From NCBI GenBank assembly GCA_023374025.1, contig SIJG01000083.1, positions 141,134 through 205,133 on the forward strand: DNA of 64,000 nucleotides. Reading direction: 5' to 3'. Positions 1 through 12,500 of the stretch are shown here, one piece after another (within the stretch, counting starts at the first letter, position 1; every line of letters starts with the position of its first letter). Both the position numbers and the translations under genes were made by a program. Origin of the DNA: Heterodera schachtii. Its lineage: Eukaryota > Nematoda > Chromadorea > Rhabditida > Heteroderidae. A model generated the notes under the pieces. It was not told the DNA's origin. It searched no databases and was given only the letters and a program-made list of their open reading frames with translations.

Positions 1-291
1 TATGTTTCAGTTATTATACCAACCACCTTATGCTAAATAATTGTCCAACAATTCAGGTCATTTTTAAAAAAATTATATAATTATTTTTGTTTTATTCCCG
101 TCTGCTAATTCTATGTTGGGTGATGTCTTAATGTTTTAAGTTTGAGATGTTTAACATAACTTTAACTATGGCTGGTTTTTCAGCAAAGTCATGTGCATTT
201 AAAAAGAATAACCACATTGATACCAAAGCCCAGTTGTTAGGCATACATTTTTAGGTTTATTGCGTCGGCCGGCACATAGACGGAGTTGTAT
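1..291. repeat. Partial satellite monomer (left edge)
   Basis: This is the right-hand part of one 678-bp satellite monomer, cut by the window edge and by the insertion that starts at 292. It carries private variants (for example TTCAGGTCA, and CATGTGCATTT where most monomers read CATGGGGCATTT). The monomer at 30476-30766 carries the same variants. This stretch and the 3.2 kb after it therefore belong to one duplicated segment. Confidence 0.95.
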
Positions 292-693
292 GTTGTGCAT
301 TTTTTTGCAATTTTATGTCCATATTCTTTAAGGACAAAAACATTTTGCCTAAAGGATGAAAAAGTATACAATAATTGAAATAAATGATTGAATTTTGGAT
401 TTCTTTTATAGGTCCGTCTCAATTTGTTTTCTTTCATTTTTACTAATTGTTATGCCGGAGAGTCCGTAGAGAATAAATAAAATATTTATTCCAAATTAAA
501 TGGGACAAGGCACACAAAAATATATTGATTGGGGTCAAGCAGGGAAATGACAAATAAAATGAATGAATGGTGGTGAACAACAAGGGGGAGGAAAATGGGA
601 GGATATTTAAGGACAAATGGAATGGGGTCAAAATGATGACGTGGCAAAGGAAACAGAATGCCAATACAATTTAAATTATGACCCGTCCTAACA
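292..693 (-). repeat. Long terminal repeat (3' LTR of the minus-strand element)
   Basis: Read on the minus strand, the 402-bp segment starts TGTTAGGACG and ends ATGCACA, so it has the TG...CA ends of an LTR. It abuts satellite DNA at 291. A purine-rich tract (GATTGGGGAGG on the minus strand, 694-704) lies just inside it, where a polypurine tract should be. No matching second LTR occurs at the right end of the insertion. Confidence 0.75.
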
Positions 694-857
694 CCTCCCC
701 AATCAAAAAGAATCTTTTTGATCATCATCTCGGCGAATAGCGCTGAGGCGGTCGTCGGTTTCATTGTGGACGTCCTTCGGGGATTCTTGGCACATCTTCG
801 TTGAGTGGTCCGTCGTTCGGTGGCTCCGGTGTGTTGGCGCGCATGGGAAGTTGAACT

Positions 858-1592
858 TCAGCCGAAGGGGTCTTCCTCAATGTCCGGCGTGTGACGAACC
901 AACATTTGGTTCGCATGGAACCTACCAGAGGATCCGTCGGAAAATGATACGTCGTAAATCACACCTTTCCGTTGGGTGACACGTCCGGCTTTCCATGGTT
1001 GAGAAATTCGATGTCGAGCAAAAACTTTGCCATTGACCATGAATTCTCTTGGTTGTGCCCCGTGACGGCGATTGAAACTCTTCTCCATCGCTTCGTCACG
1101 TTCGATTATTGGGCGCCGTTTGGGCCGCAGAAGGTCCAAAGTCGTTCGGATTTTGCGCTGCATAAACATTTCTGCAGGACTTTTATTTCCAGCCAGCGAC
1201 TCATTAGGAGTGGTACGGTTGGTTGTCAAAAACGTATCCAACCTATTCGCTACCCCCTCCTTTTTCAATTTTCGAAACGTCCGTTTGAACGTATCGACAA
1301 ACCGCTCTGCCTGTCCATTCGACATTGGACAATACGGTGCCGAAAACAGATGGGAAATTCAATTAGTCTTGGTGAATTCCTTGAATTCATTTGACGTGAA
1401 TTGGGTACCATTATCGGTGACAAGTGTTTCGGGAAGTCCATGCCGAGAGCACAGATAACGAATTTTGTCAATCGTCGCTGCTGATCCGGTGGAACTCATT
1501 TCAAAAACCTCGGGCCATTTGGAAAATGCGTCCACACAAATTAGGTACATTTTTCCAAAGAAATGCCCTGCATAGTCCATATGCACTCATTT
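858..1592 (-). pseudogene. Retrotransposon integrase, catalytic core and C-terminal part (degenerate)
   Basis: The minus-strand frame encodes a Ty3/gypsy (K02A2.6-like) integrase. HMDYAG with the first Asp is near 1570-1586, VTDNGTQF with the second Asp near 1395-1420, and SNGQAERFVDTFK with the Glu near 1290-1325, so all three DDE residues are visible. A basic C-terminal region follows to 858. The whole stretch is in one frame but is interrupted by in-frame TGA codons between core and C-terminus and just before the core. It cannot make a full protein. Family assignment rests on the DDE motifs and the HGLPE motif. Confidence 0.85.
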
Positions 1593-1850
1593 TCATGGGC
1601 CGTCTTCTTTTGGCCAAGAGTGGAGAAGAGTTTTAAACCGGTGCTTTTGCTTCTTCAGCGCAAGCTTGACACGATCGAACGAAGTCTTCGATTTGCTGGT
1701 CCATCCCAGGCCATCCGCATAAATAACACATCCATTCTCAATTGATAAGGCTTCTCGCCTGTGATGAAATGGCTCAGCACCTGAGTCCAGCGCGAATTCC
1801 ACAGAATTGCCTTTCATTTTAATAAGGCATTCAATCAGCCGTTTCGGTTA
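1593..1850 (-). pseudogene. Protease active-site fragment joined to integrase N-terminus
   Basis: The minus-strand frame reads KGNSVEFALDSGAE, an aspartic-protease D-S-G active site. It runs directly into RREALSIENGCVIYADG, the linker typical of the integrase N-terminal region. In an intact Ty3/gypsy element the rest of protease, reverse transcriptase and RNase H lie between these two, so about 1.5-2 kb has been deleted in frame here. Copy 2 has the same junction plus a 1-base deletion (GTTTTAACC against GTTTTAAACC) that shifts the frame afterwards. Confidence 0.75.
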
Positions 1851-1928
1851 GTTCACCGAATTGATCAGCACACCTCCAAGCTTGAGGTTGCCTTGCTTAC
1901 GGCTTTGCATTTTCCCTTGCCTTGCCAG

Positions 1929-2400
1929 TCATGCTTGGTGTTGGCTGCACTGCGCTTCCAAATGTCCCACTTTTTTGCACTTCCGGCACGCAATTTTAAT
2001 GTGCGGACACGCACTTGGAACATGTGAGCCTCGCCCACAGCGCCAGCACACCTTAAGCGGCTGTTGAAATTGACCACGTGCTTCAAAGCCTTTGGTTTTT
2101 GGAACAAAATTTTGCTTGACAGCCAAAATTTGCTTTGATGGGGCTGGCTGTTCGATGCATTTAGCTTCAGCAATTGTGGACAAATACATTTGCAGGTCCT
2201 CCACGACCTTATCGTATTTTGCCCTATCGCCATCTGCCGCCAATTTGCCCAAAATTCTCTTTCGAAGTTCGCCATCCTTCGGGTTTTTTAGAGCTGTTAA
2301 CAGCATTAAGCAATAAAATTGCTCTTCATGGAATGCTGGAGGGTTGAGTCCCAGTGATTGGAGAAAAAGCCAAGAAAAGGATGCGAGGCCGCGAAGCAGC
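1929..2400 (-). pseudogene. Retrotransposon Gag C-terminal part with two zinc knuckles
   Basis: The minus-strand frame contains two CCHC knuckles, CWRCGRGSHVPSAC and CRKCKKVGHLEAQC (both C-x2-C-x4-H-x4-C), near the C-terminus. An alpha-helical, capsid-like stretch precedes them (LLTALKNPKDGELRKRILGK). The frame stays open upstream to about 2400 (LGLNPPAFHEEQFY) and then meets unrelated hairpin DNA, so the N-terminal half of Gag is missing. The missing half resembles what is found in the insertion at 18022-18675, which may be the same family. Confidence 0.8.
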
Positions 2401-2449
2401 CGAGCCAGTCGATTTTATCATTCATAATCCTATAATACAATCGTACTAC

Positions 2450-2486
2450 CTAGCGGGGGATGCGCCGAAGGCGCTGACCCCGCTAG
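2450..2486. repeat. GC-rich perfect hairpin
   Basis: CTAGCGGGG and CCCCGCTAG form a perfect 9-bp stem. Nested inside it GCGCC and GGCGC pair around a GAA loop. It sits in very AT-rich DNA at the junction between the truncated gag fragment and non-coding sequence. It could be the end of a small mobile element or a recombination scar. Copy 2 is at 32924-32960. Confidence 0.7.
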
Positions 2487-2597
2487 TTATATTAAATAAG
2501 AAACAATAATTTAAAGTTAATTTTTTATTTTTTATATCATTTATTATTTTTTAATTTGATATTTTAAATTTTGGCGATTTGATATAGTCGTAATGGC

Positions 2598-2654
2598 CAT
2601 TGTCGAAACGGCATTGTCGAAAAGGTATTGTCGAAACGGTCATTGTCGAAATGT
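2598..2654. repeat. Short tandem repeat, unit about 14 bp (CATTGTCGAAACGG)
   Basis: Four imperfect consecutive units of (C/T)ATTGTCGAAA(C/A)GG are visible. Copy 2 at 33072-33128 has the same four units. No function is apparent. Confidence 0.8.
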
Positions 2655-2990
2655 CCGGGAGCCTTCTAAAGTGTTACACCGCAAGATTTTTATTTTGTTT
2701 TTTGTTTTTCAGTCCCGTCATTTGAGTCTTTATGGTATAAAAAATTTCAGTTCTGTCTCGAAGATTGACTTATTTTTCGGAATTTTCGTCACAAAAAGTC
2801 AAATTTTGCCTTTAAAAGTGGAAAAAGTCATGAAAAAAGTCACAAAAACGCAAAAAAAGTCAAAAAATGCATGTTAGAAGCTTCAAACAAAGTTTAGAAC
2901 ACTTTTTAAGTCATTTTAAGGCCATTTAGAGTCAGCAAAAAAAAGTCATTTGACAAATTCCCAGCCCTAGAAATAAATGAATTTTAGGGT

Positions 2991-3370
2991 CGGGGTCGTT
3001 TTCGCGTGGGCCGTTTTTGCGTGGGGCGACTTTTTGAACTAACTTTTTTCTTTGTCAACCAAATCAAATAATCTTGGTATCATTCGATAGCTCTAAGTGT
3101 TCTCTATTAGCCTACAAAATTTGGAAAAATTTTGTTAAGGTTCAAAAAAGTTATGGTCAGAGGAGTTCGACAAACCATAATTTCCAACTTTTTTTGGCTC
3201 GAACTTTTTTTATACTGAACGAAATTTTTTGGAATTTTGCAGGCTAATAGTGCATCTGAAGAGCTTTCGAAGATACCAAGAATGTTGGATTTGGTTGGCA
3301 AAGAAAAAAGTTATAATCCAAAAACTCCGCCCCACGCAAAAACGGCCCACGCGAAAACGGCCTGTCCCGT
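2991..3370. repeat. Foldback (MITE-like) element with arms of about 180 bp
   Basis: The left arm begins near GTTTTCGCGTGGGCCG and the right arm ends with its reverse complement (CGGCCCACGCGAAAAC). The match continues inward through AACTTTTTTCTTTG, CTTGGTATC and CTATTAGCCT, so almost the whole element is one imperfect palindrome with little or no loop. No coding capacity is seen. No clean target-site duplication is visible. Confidence 0.8.
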
Positions 3371-3537
3371 GAATTTTACCCCCAAAAAACTCAAAATGGC
3401 CTTTTTATGGGAAAAAAACTTATATCTTTCAGTGGATGCATGATTTGATTTATGACGTACTGTTGAACAGTTAAATGGATTCATTAAAACGGAATACCCC
3501 ATTATTCCGTATTTAAATAACCAGTATTAAACCTGGA

Positions 3538-6500
3538 CAGACGGAGTTGTATGTATTTCAGGATGGATCAACCCATAGTTATTATATTTGAAAATGCGCA
3601 ACTCACCGAGACCATTTAATGCTCGGTTCAGAGAAATACGTCAGTCAGACATTCATGTTTAGGTAACGCACAAGGAAATTTCTCATTATATGAAATGCAA
3701 ACAACCCCATCTAAGTGCTGGCCGACGCAATAAACCTAAAAATATATGTCTCACAATTGAGGTTTTATGTCTGCGATCTATTCTTTTTAAATGCCGCGGG
3801 CCTTTTCTGACAATACTGCCTTAGTTAGAACTAAAAAAATTCACCGGAATTCTGGAAGTTTATTCTTAGAGCTGCTTCAAAAAAGAACGGGTCGTTGTCA
3901 AGGAAATCTCTGTGCCTTTTAGTTTAGCATATGTTATTATGTTTCAGTTATTATACCAACCACCTTATGCTAAATAATTGTCCAACAATTCTGGTCATTT
4001 TTAAAAAAAATCATATAATTATTTTTGTTTTATTCCCGTCTGCTAATTCATTGTCTGGGTGATGTCGTAATGTTTAAGTTTGAGATGTTTAACATAACTT
4101 TAACTATGGCTGGTTTTTCAGCAAAGTCATGGGGCATTTAAAAAGAATAACCACATTGATACCAAAGCCCAGTTGTTAGGCATACATTTTTATGTTTATT
4201 GCGTCGGCTGGCACATAGACGGAGTTGTATGTATTTCAGGATGGATCAACCCATAGTTATTATATTTGAAAATGCGCAACTCACCGAGACCATTGAATGC
4301 TCGGTTCAGAGAAATACGTCAGTCAGACATTCATGTTTAGGTAACGCACAAGGAAATTTCTCATTATATGAAATGCAAACAACCCCATCTAAGTGCTGGC
4401 CGACGCAATAAACCTAAAAATATATGTCTCACAATTGAGGTTTTATGTCTGCGATCTATTCTTTTTAAATGCCGCGGGCCTTTTCTGACAATACTGCCTT
4501 AGTTAGAACTAAAAAAATTCACCGGAATTCTGGAAGTTTATTCTTAGAGCTGCTTCAAAAAAGAACGGGTCGTTGTCAAGGAAATCTCTGTGCCTTTTAG
4601 TTTAGCATATGTTATTATGTTTCAGTTATTATACCAACCACCTTATGCTAAATAATTGTCCAACAATTCTGGTCATTTTTAAAAAAAATCATATAATTAT
4701 TTTTGTTTTATTCCCGTCTGCCAATTCATTGTCTGGGTGATGTCGTAATGTTTAAGTTTGAGATGTTTAACATAACTTTAACTATGGCTGGTTTTTCAGC
4801 AAAGTTATGGGGCATTTAAAAAGAATAACCACATTGATACCAAAGCCCAGTTGTTAGGCATACATTTTTATGTTTATTGCGTCGGCAGGCACATAGACGG
4901 AGTTGTATGTATTTCAGGATGGATCAACCCATAGTTATTATATTTGAAAATGCGCAACTCACCGAGACCATTGAATGCTCGGTTCAGAGAAATACGTCAG
5001 TCAGACATTCATGTTTAGGTAACGCACAAGGAAATTTCTCATTATATGAAATGCAAACAACCCCATCTAAGTGCTGGCCGACGCAATAAACCTAAAAATA
5101 TATGTCTCACAATTGAGGTTTTATGTCTGCGATCTATTCTTTTTAAATGCCGCGGGCCTTTTCTGACAATACTGCCTTAGTTAGAACTAAAAAAATTCAC
5201 CGGAATTCTGGAAGTTTATTCTTAGAGCTGCTTCAAAAAAGAACGGGTCGTTGTCAAGGAAATCTCTGTGCCTTTTAGTTTAGCATATGTTATTATGTTT
5301 CAGTTATTATACCAACCACCTTATGCTAAATAATTGTCCAACAATTCTGGTCATTTTTAAAAAAAATCATATAATTATTTTTGTTTTATTCCCGTCTGCT
5401 AATTCATTGTCTGGGTGATGTCGTAATGTTTAAGTTTGAGATGTTTAACATAACTTTAACTATGGCTGGTTTTTCAGCAAAGTCATGGGGCATTTAAAAA
5501 GAATAACCACATTGATACCAAAGCCCAGTTGTTAGGCATACATTTTTATGTTTATTGCGTCGGCTGGCACATAGACGGAGTTGTATGTATTTCAGGATGG
5601 ATCAACCCATAGTTATTATATTTGAAAATGCGCAACTCACCGAGACCATTGAATGCTCGGTTCAGAGAAATACGTCAGTCAGACATTCATGTTTAGGTAA
5701 CGCACAAGGAAATTTCTCATTATATGAAATGCAAACAACCCCATCTAAGTGCTGGCCGACGCAATAAACCTAAAAATATATGTCTCACAATTGAGCTTTT
5801 ATGTCTGCGATCTATTCTTTTTAAATGCCGCGGGCCTTTTCTGACAATACTGCCTTAGTTAGAACTAAAAAAATTCACCGGAATTCTGGAAGTTTATTCT
5901 TAGAGCTGCTTCAAAAAAGAACGGGTCGTTGTCAAGGAAATCTCTGTGCCTTTTAGTTTAGCATATGTTATTATGTTTCAGTTATTATACCAACCACCTT
6001 ATGCTAAATAATTGTCCAACAATTCTGGTCATTTTTAAAAAAAATCATATAATTATTTTTGTTTTATTCCCGTCTGCCAATTCATTGTCTGGGTGATGTC
6101 GTAATGTTTAAGTTTGAGATGTTTAACATAACTTTAACTATGGCTGGTTTTTCAGCAAAGTCATGGGGCATTTAAAAAGAATAACCACATTGATACCAAA
6201 GCCCAGTTGTTAGGCATACATTTTTATGTTTATTGCGTCGGCAGGCACATAGACGGAGTTGTATGTATTTCAGGATGGATCAACCCATAGTTATTATATT
6301 TGAAAATGCGCAACTCACCGAGACCATTGAATGCTCGGTTCAGAGAAATACGTCAGTCAGACATTCATGTTTAGGTAACGCACAAGGAAATTTCTCATTA
6401 TATGAAATGCAAACAACCCCATCTAAGTGCTGGCCGACGCAATAAACCTAAAAATATATGTCTCACAATTGAGGTTTTATGTCTGCGATCTATTCTTTTT

Positions 6501-9500
6501 AAATGCCGCGGGCCTTTTCTGACAATACTGCCTTAGTTAGAACTAAAAAAATTCACCGGAATTCTGGAAGTTTATTCTTAGAGCTGCTTCAAAAAAGAAC
6601 GGGTCGTTGTCAAGGAAATCTCTGTGCCTTTTAGTTTAGCATATGTTATTATGTTTCAGTTATTATACCAACCACCTTATGCTAAATAATTGTCCAACAA
6701 TTCTGGTCATTTTTAAAAAAAATCATATAATTATTTTTGTTTTATTCCCGTCTGCTAATTCATTGTCTGGGTGATGTCGTAATGTTTAAGTTTGAGATGT
6801 TTAACATAACTTTAACTATGGCTGGTTTTTCAGCAAAGTCATGGGGCATTTAAAAAGAATAACCACATTGATACCAAAGCCCAGTTGTTAGGCATACATT
6901 TTTATGTTTATTGCGTCGGCTGGCACATAGACGGAGTTGTATGTATTTCAAGGTGGATCAACCCATAGTTATTATATTTGAAAATGCGCAACTCACCGAA
7001 ACCATTGAATGCTCGGTCAGAGAAATATGTCAGTCGGACATTCATGTTTAGGTAACGCCCAAGGAAATTTCTCATTATATGAAATGCAAACAACCCCATC
7101 TAAGTGCTGGCCGACGCAATAAACCTAAAAATATATGTCTCACAATTGAGCTTTTATGTCTGCGATCTATTCTTTTTAAATGCCTCTGGCCTTTTCTGAC
7201 AATACTGCCTTAGTTAGAACTAAAAAAATTCACCGGAATTCTGGAAGTTTATTCTTAGAGCTGCTTCAAAAAAGAACGGGTCGTTGTCAAGGAAATCTCT
7301 GTGCCTTTTAGTTTAGCATATGTTATTATGTTTCAGTTATTATACCAACCACCTTATGCTAAATAATTGTCCAACAATTCTGGTCATTTTTAAAAAAAAT
7401 CATATAATTATTTTTGTTTTATTCCCGTCTGCTAATTCATTGTCTGGGTGATGTCGTAATGTTTAAGTTTGAGATGTTTAACATAACTTTAACTATGGCT
7501 GGTTTTTCAGCAAAGTCATGGGGCATTTAAAAAGAATAACCACATTGATACCAAAGCCCAGTTGTTAGGCATACATTTTTATGTTTATTGCGTCGGCAGG
7601 CACATAGACGGAGTTGTATGTATTTCAGGATGGATCAACCCATAGTTATTATATTTGAAAATGCGCAACTCACCGAGACCATTGAATGCTCGGTTCAGAG
7701 AAATACGTCAGTCAGACATTCATGTTTAGGTAACGCACAAGGAAATTTCTCATTATATGAAATGCAAACAACCCCATCTAAGTGCTGGCCGACGCAATAA
7801 ACCTAAAAATATATGTCTCACAATTGAGGTTTTATGTCTGCGATCTATTCTTTTTAAATGCCGCGGGCCTTTTCTGACAATACTGCCTTAGTTAGAACTA
7901 AAAAAATTCACCGGAATTCTGGAAGTTTATTCTTAGAGCTGCTTCAAAAAAGAACGGGTCGTTGTCAAGGAAATCTCTGTGCCTTTTAGTTTAGCATATG
8001 TTATTATGTTTCAGTTATTATACCAACCACCTTATGCTAAATAATTGTCCAACAATTCTGGTCATTTTTAAAAAAAATCATATAATTATTTTTGTTTTAT
8101 TCCCGTCTGCTAATTCATTGTCTGGGTGATGTCGTAATGTTTAAGTTTGAGATGTTTAACATAACTTTAACTATGGCTGGTTTTTCAGCAAAGTCATGGG
8201 GCATTTAAAAAGAATAACCACATTGATACCAAAGCCCAGTTGTTAGGCATACATTTTTATGTTTATTGCGTCGGCTGGCACATAGACGGAGTTGTATGTA
8301 TTTCAGGATGGATCAACCCATAGTTATTATATTTGAAAATGCGCAACTCACCGAGACCATTGAATGCTCGGTTCAGAGAAATACGTCAGTCAGACATTCA
8401 TGTTTAGGTAACGCACAAGGAAATTTCTCATTATATGAAATGCAAACAACCCCATCTAAGTGCTGGCCGACGCAATAAACCTAAAAATATATGTCTCACA
8501 ATTGAGGTTTTATGTCTGCGATCTATTCTTTTTAAATGCCGCGGGCCTTTTCTGACAATACTGCCTTAGTTAGAACTAAAAAAATTCACCGGAATTCTGG
8601 AAGTGTATTCTTAGAGCTGCTTCAAAAAAGAACGGGTCGTTGTCAAGGAAATCTCTGTGCCTTTTAGTTTAGCATATGTTATTATGTTTCAGTTATTATA
8701 CCAACCACCTTATGCTAAATAATTGTCCAACAATTCTGGTCATTTTAAAAAAAAATCATATAATTATTTTTGTTTTATTCCCGTCTGCTAATTCATTGTC
8801 TGGGTGATGTCGTAATGTTTAAGTTTGAGATGTTTAACATAACTTTAACTATGGCTGGTTTTTCAGCAAAGTCATGGGGCATTTAAAAAGAATAACCACA
8901 TTGATACCAAAGCCCAGTTGTTAGGCATACATTTTTATGTTTATTGCGTCGGCTGGCACATAGACGGAGTTGTATGTATTTCAAGGTGGATCAACCCATA
9001 GTTATTATATTTGAAAATGCGCAACTCACCGAGACCATTGAATGCTCGGTCAGAGAAATACGTCAGTCAGACATTCATGTTTAGGTAACGCACAAGGAAA
9101 TTTCTCATTATATGAAATGCAAACAACCCCATCTAGGTGCTGGCCGACGCAATAAACCTAAAAATATATGTCTAACAATTGAGCTTTTATGTCTGCGATC
9201 TATTCTTTTTAAATGCCGCGGGCCTTTTCTGACAATACTGCCTTAGTTAGAACTAAAAAAATTCAGCGGAATTCTGGAAGTTTATTCTTAGAGCTGCTTC
9301 AAAAAAGAACGGGTCGTTGTCAAGGAAATCTCTGTGCCTTTTAGTTTAGCATATGTTATTATGTTTCAGTTATTATACCAACCACCTTATGCTAAATAAT
9401 TGTCCAACAATTCTGGTCATTTTTAAAAAAAATCATATAATTATTTTTGTTTTATTCCCGTCTGCTAATTCATTGTCTGGGTGATGTCGTAATGTTTAAG

Positions 9501-12500
9501 TTTGAGATGTTTAACATAACTTTAACTATGGCTGGTTTTTCAGCAAAGTCATGGGGCATTTAAAAAGAATAACCACATTGATACCAAAGCCCAGTTGTTA
9601 GGCATACATTTTTATGTTTATTGCGTCGGCTGGCACATAGACGGAGTTGTATGTATTTCAGGATGGATCAACCCATAGTTATTATATTTGAAAATGCGCA
9701 ACTCACCGAGACCATTGAATGCTCGGTTCAGAGAAATACGTCAGTCAGACATTCATGTTTAGGTAACGCACAAGGAAATTTCTCATTATATGAAATGCAA
9801 ACAACCCCATCTAAGTGCTGGCCGACGCAATAAACCTAAAAATATATGTCTCACAATTGAGGTTTTATGTCTGCGATCTATTCTTTTTAAATGCCGCGGG
9901 CCTTTTCTGACAATACTGCCTTAGTTAGAACTAAAAAAATTCACCGGAATTCTGGAAGTTTATTCTTAGAGCTGCTTCAAAAAAGAACGGGTCGTTGTCA
10001 AGGAAATCTCTGTGCCTTTTAGTTTAGCATATGTTATTATGTTTCAGTTATTATACCAACCACCTTATGCTAAATAATTGTCCAACAATTCTGGTCATTT
10101 TTAAAAAAAATCATATAATTATTTTTGTTTTATTCCCGTCTGCTAATTCATTGTCTGGGTGATGTCGTAATGTTTAAGTTTGAGATGTTTAACATAACTT
10201 TAACTATGGCTGGTTTTTCAGCAAAGTCATGGGGCATTTAAAAAGAATAACCACATTGATACCAAAGCCCAGTTGTTAGGCATACATTTTTATGTTTATT
10301 GCGTCGGCTGGCACATAGACGGAGTTGTATGTATTTCAGGATGGATCAACCCATAGTTATTATATTTGAAAATGCGCAACTCACCGAGACCATTGAATGC
10401 TCGGTTCAGAGAAATACGTCAGTCAGACATTCATGTTTAGGTAACGCACAAGGAAATTTCTCATTATATGAAATGCAAACAACCCCATCTAAGTGCTGGC
10501 CGACGCAATAAACCTAAAAATATATGTCTCACAATTGAGGTTTTATGTCTGCGATCTATTCTTTTTAAATGCCGCGGGCCTTTTCTGACAATACTGCCTT
10601 AGTTAGAACTAAAAAAATTCACCGGAATTCTGGAAGTTTATTCTTAGAGCTGCTTCAAAAAAGAACGGGTCGTTGTCAAGGAAATCTCTGTGCCTTTTAG
10701 TTTAGCATATGTTATTATGTTTCAGTTATTATACCAACCACCTTATGCTAAATAATTGTCCAACAATTCTGGTCATTTTTAAAAAAAATCATATAATTAT
10801 TTTTGTTTTATTCCCGTCTGCTAATTCATTGTCTGGGTGATGTCGTAATGTTTAAGTTTGAGATGTTTAACATAACTTTAACTATGGCTGGTTTTTCAGC
10901 AAAGTCATGGGGCATTTAAAAAGAATAACCACATTGATACCAAAGCCCAGTTGTTAGGCATACATTTTTATGTTTATTGCGTCGGCTGGCACATAGACGG
11001 AGTTGTATGTATTTCAGGATGGATCAACCCATAGTTATTATATTTGAAAATGCGCAACTCACCGAGACCATTGAATGCTCGGTTCAGAGAAATACGTCAG
11101 TCAGACATTCATGTTTAGGTAACGCACAAGGAAATTTCTCATTATATGAAATGCAAACAACCCCATCTAAGTGCTGGCCGACGCAATAAACCTAAAAATA
11201 TATGTCTCACAATTGAGGTTTTATGTCTGCGATCTATTCTTTTTAAATGCCGCGGGCCTTTTCTGACAATACTGCCTTAGTTAGAACTAAAAAAATTCAC
11301 CGGAATTCTGGAAGTTTATTCTTAGAGCTGCTTCAAAAAAGAACGGGTCGTTGTCAAGGAAATCTCTGTGCCTTTTAGTTTAGCATATGTTATTATGTTT
11401 CAGTTATTATACCAACCACCTTATGCTAAATAATTGTCCAACAATTCTGGTCATTTTTTAAAAAAATTATATAATTATTTTTGTTTTATTCCCGTCTGCT
11501 AATTCATTGTCTGGGTGATGTCGTAATGTTTAAGTTTGAGATGTTTAACATAACTTTAACTATGGCTGGTTTTTCAGCAAAGTCATGGGGCATTTAAAAA
11601 GAATAACCACATTGATACCAAAGCCCAGTTGTTAGGCATACATTTTTATGTTTATTGCGTCGGCTGGCACATAGACGGAGTTGTATGTATTTCAGGATGG
11701 ATCAACCCATAGTTATTATATTTGAAAATGCGCAACTCACCGAGACCATTGAATGCTCGGTTCAGAGAAATACGTCAGTCAGACATTCATGTTTAGGTAA
11801 CGCACAAGGAAATTTCTCATTATATGAAATGCAAACAACCCCATCTAAGTGCTGGCCGACGCAATAAACCTAAAAATATATGTCTCACAATTGAGCTTTT
11901 ATGTCTGCGATCTATTCTTTTTAAATGCCGCGGGCCTTTTCTGACAATACTGCCTTAGTTAGAACTAAAAAAATTCACCGGAATTCTGGAAGTTTATTCT
12001 TAGAGCTGCTTCAAAAAAGAACGGGTCGTTGTCAAGGAAATCTCTGTGCCTTTTAGTTTAGCATATGTTATTATGTTTCAGTTATTATACCAACCACCTT
12101 ATGCTAAATAATTGTCCAACAATTCTGGTCATTTTTAAAAAAAATTATATAATTATTTTTGTTTTATTCCCGTCTGCTAATTCATTGTCTGGGTGATGTC
12201 GTAATGTTTAAGTTTGAGATGTTTAACATAACTTTAACTATGGCTGGTTTTTCAGCAAAGTCATGGGGCATTTAAAAAGAATAACCACATTGATACCAAA
12301 GCCCAGTTGTTAGGCATACATTTTTATGTTTATTGCGTCGGCTGGCACATAGACGGAGTTGTATGTATTTCAGGATGGATCAACCCATAGTTATTATATT
12401 TGAAAATGCGCAACTCACCGAGACCATTTAATGCTCGGTTCAGAGAAATACGTCAGTCAGACATTCATGTTTAGGTAACGCACAAGGAAATTTCTCATTA

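Larger units (their letters stand above)
292..3537 (-). mobile_element. Composite insertion in the satellite: deleted LTR retrotransposon plus foldback DNA (copy 1)
   Basis: The insertion interrupts a satellite monomer. The 16-bp string AGACGGAGTTGTATGT lies on both sides (276-291 and 3538-3553) and looks like a target-site duplication, although it is much longer than the 4-6 bp usual for Ty3/gypsy. Read on the minus strand it holds gag zinc knuckles, a protease active-site fragment fused to the integrase N-terminus, the integrase core and C-terminus, a polypurine tract and one LTR. No reverse transcriptase or RNase H and no second LTR are present. The 1.1 kb at the right end (2400-3537) is not retrotransposon coding DNA: it holds a GC hairpin, a short tandem repeat and a foldback. 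A near-identical copy lies at 30767-34011. Confidence 0.85.

Noticed and set aside
443..764. Open frames on the minus strand inside the LTR
   Set aside because: They are within the LTR and polypurine region and resemble no protein; the run near 720-764 is only the tail beyond the integrase.
4199..4411. A 70-codon frame (MRRLAHRRSCMYF...) repeated in most satellite monomers
   Set aside because: It begins at TTG, overlaps the palindrome, and is broken by stops or one-base indels in many units. The repetition reflects the satellite, not selection on a protein.
6908..7099. A 63-codon frame on the opposite strand of some monomers
   Set aside because: It appears only in the subtype with GGTCAGAG and is a by-product of that one-base change.
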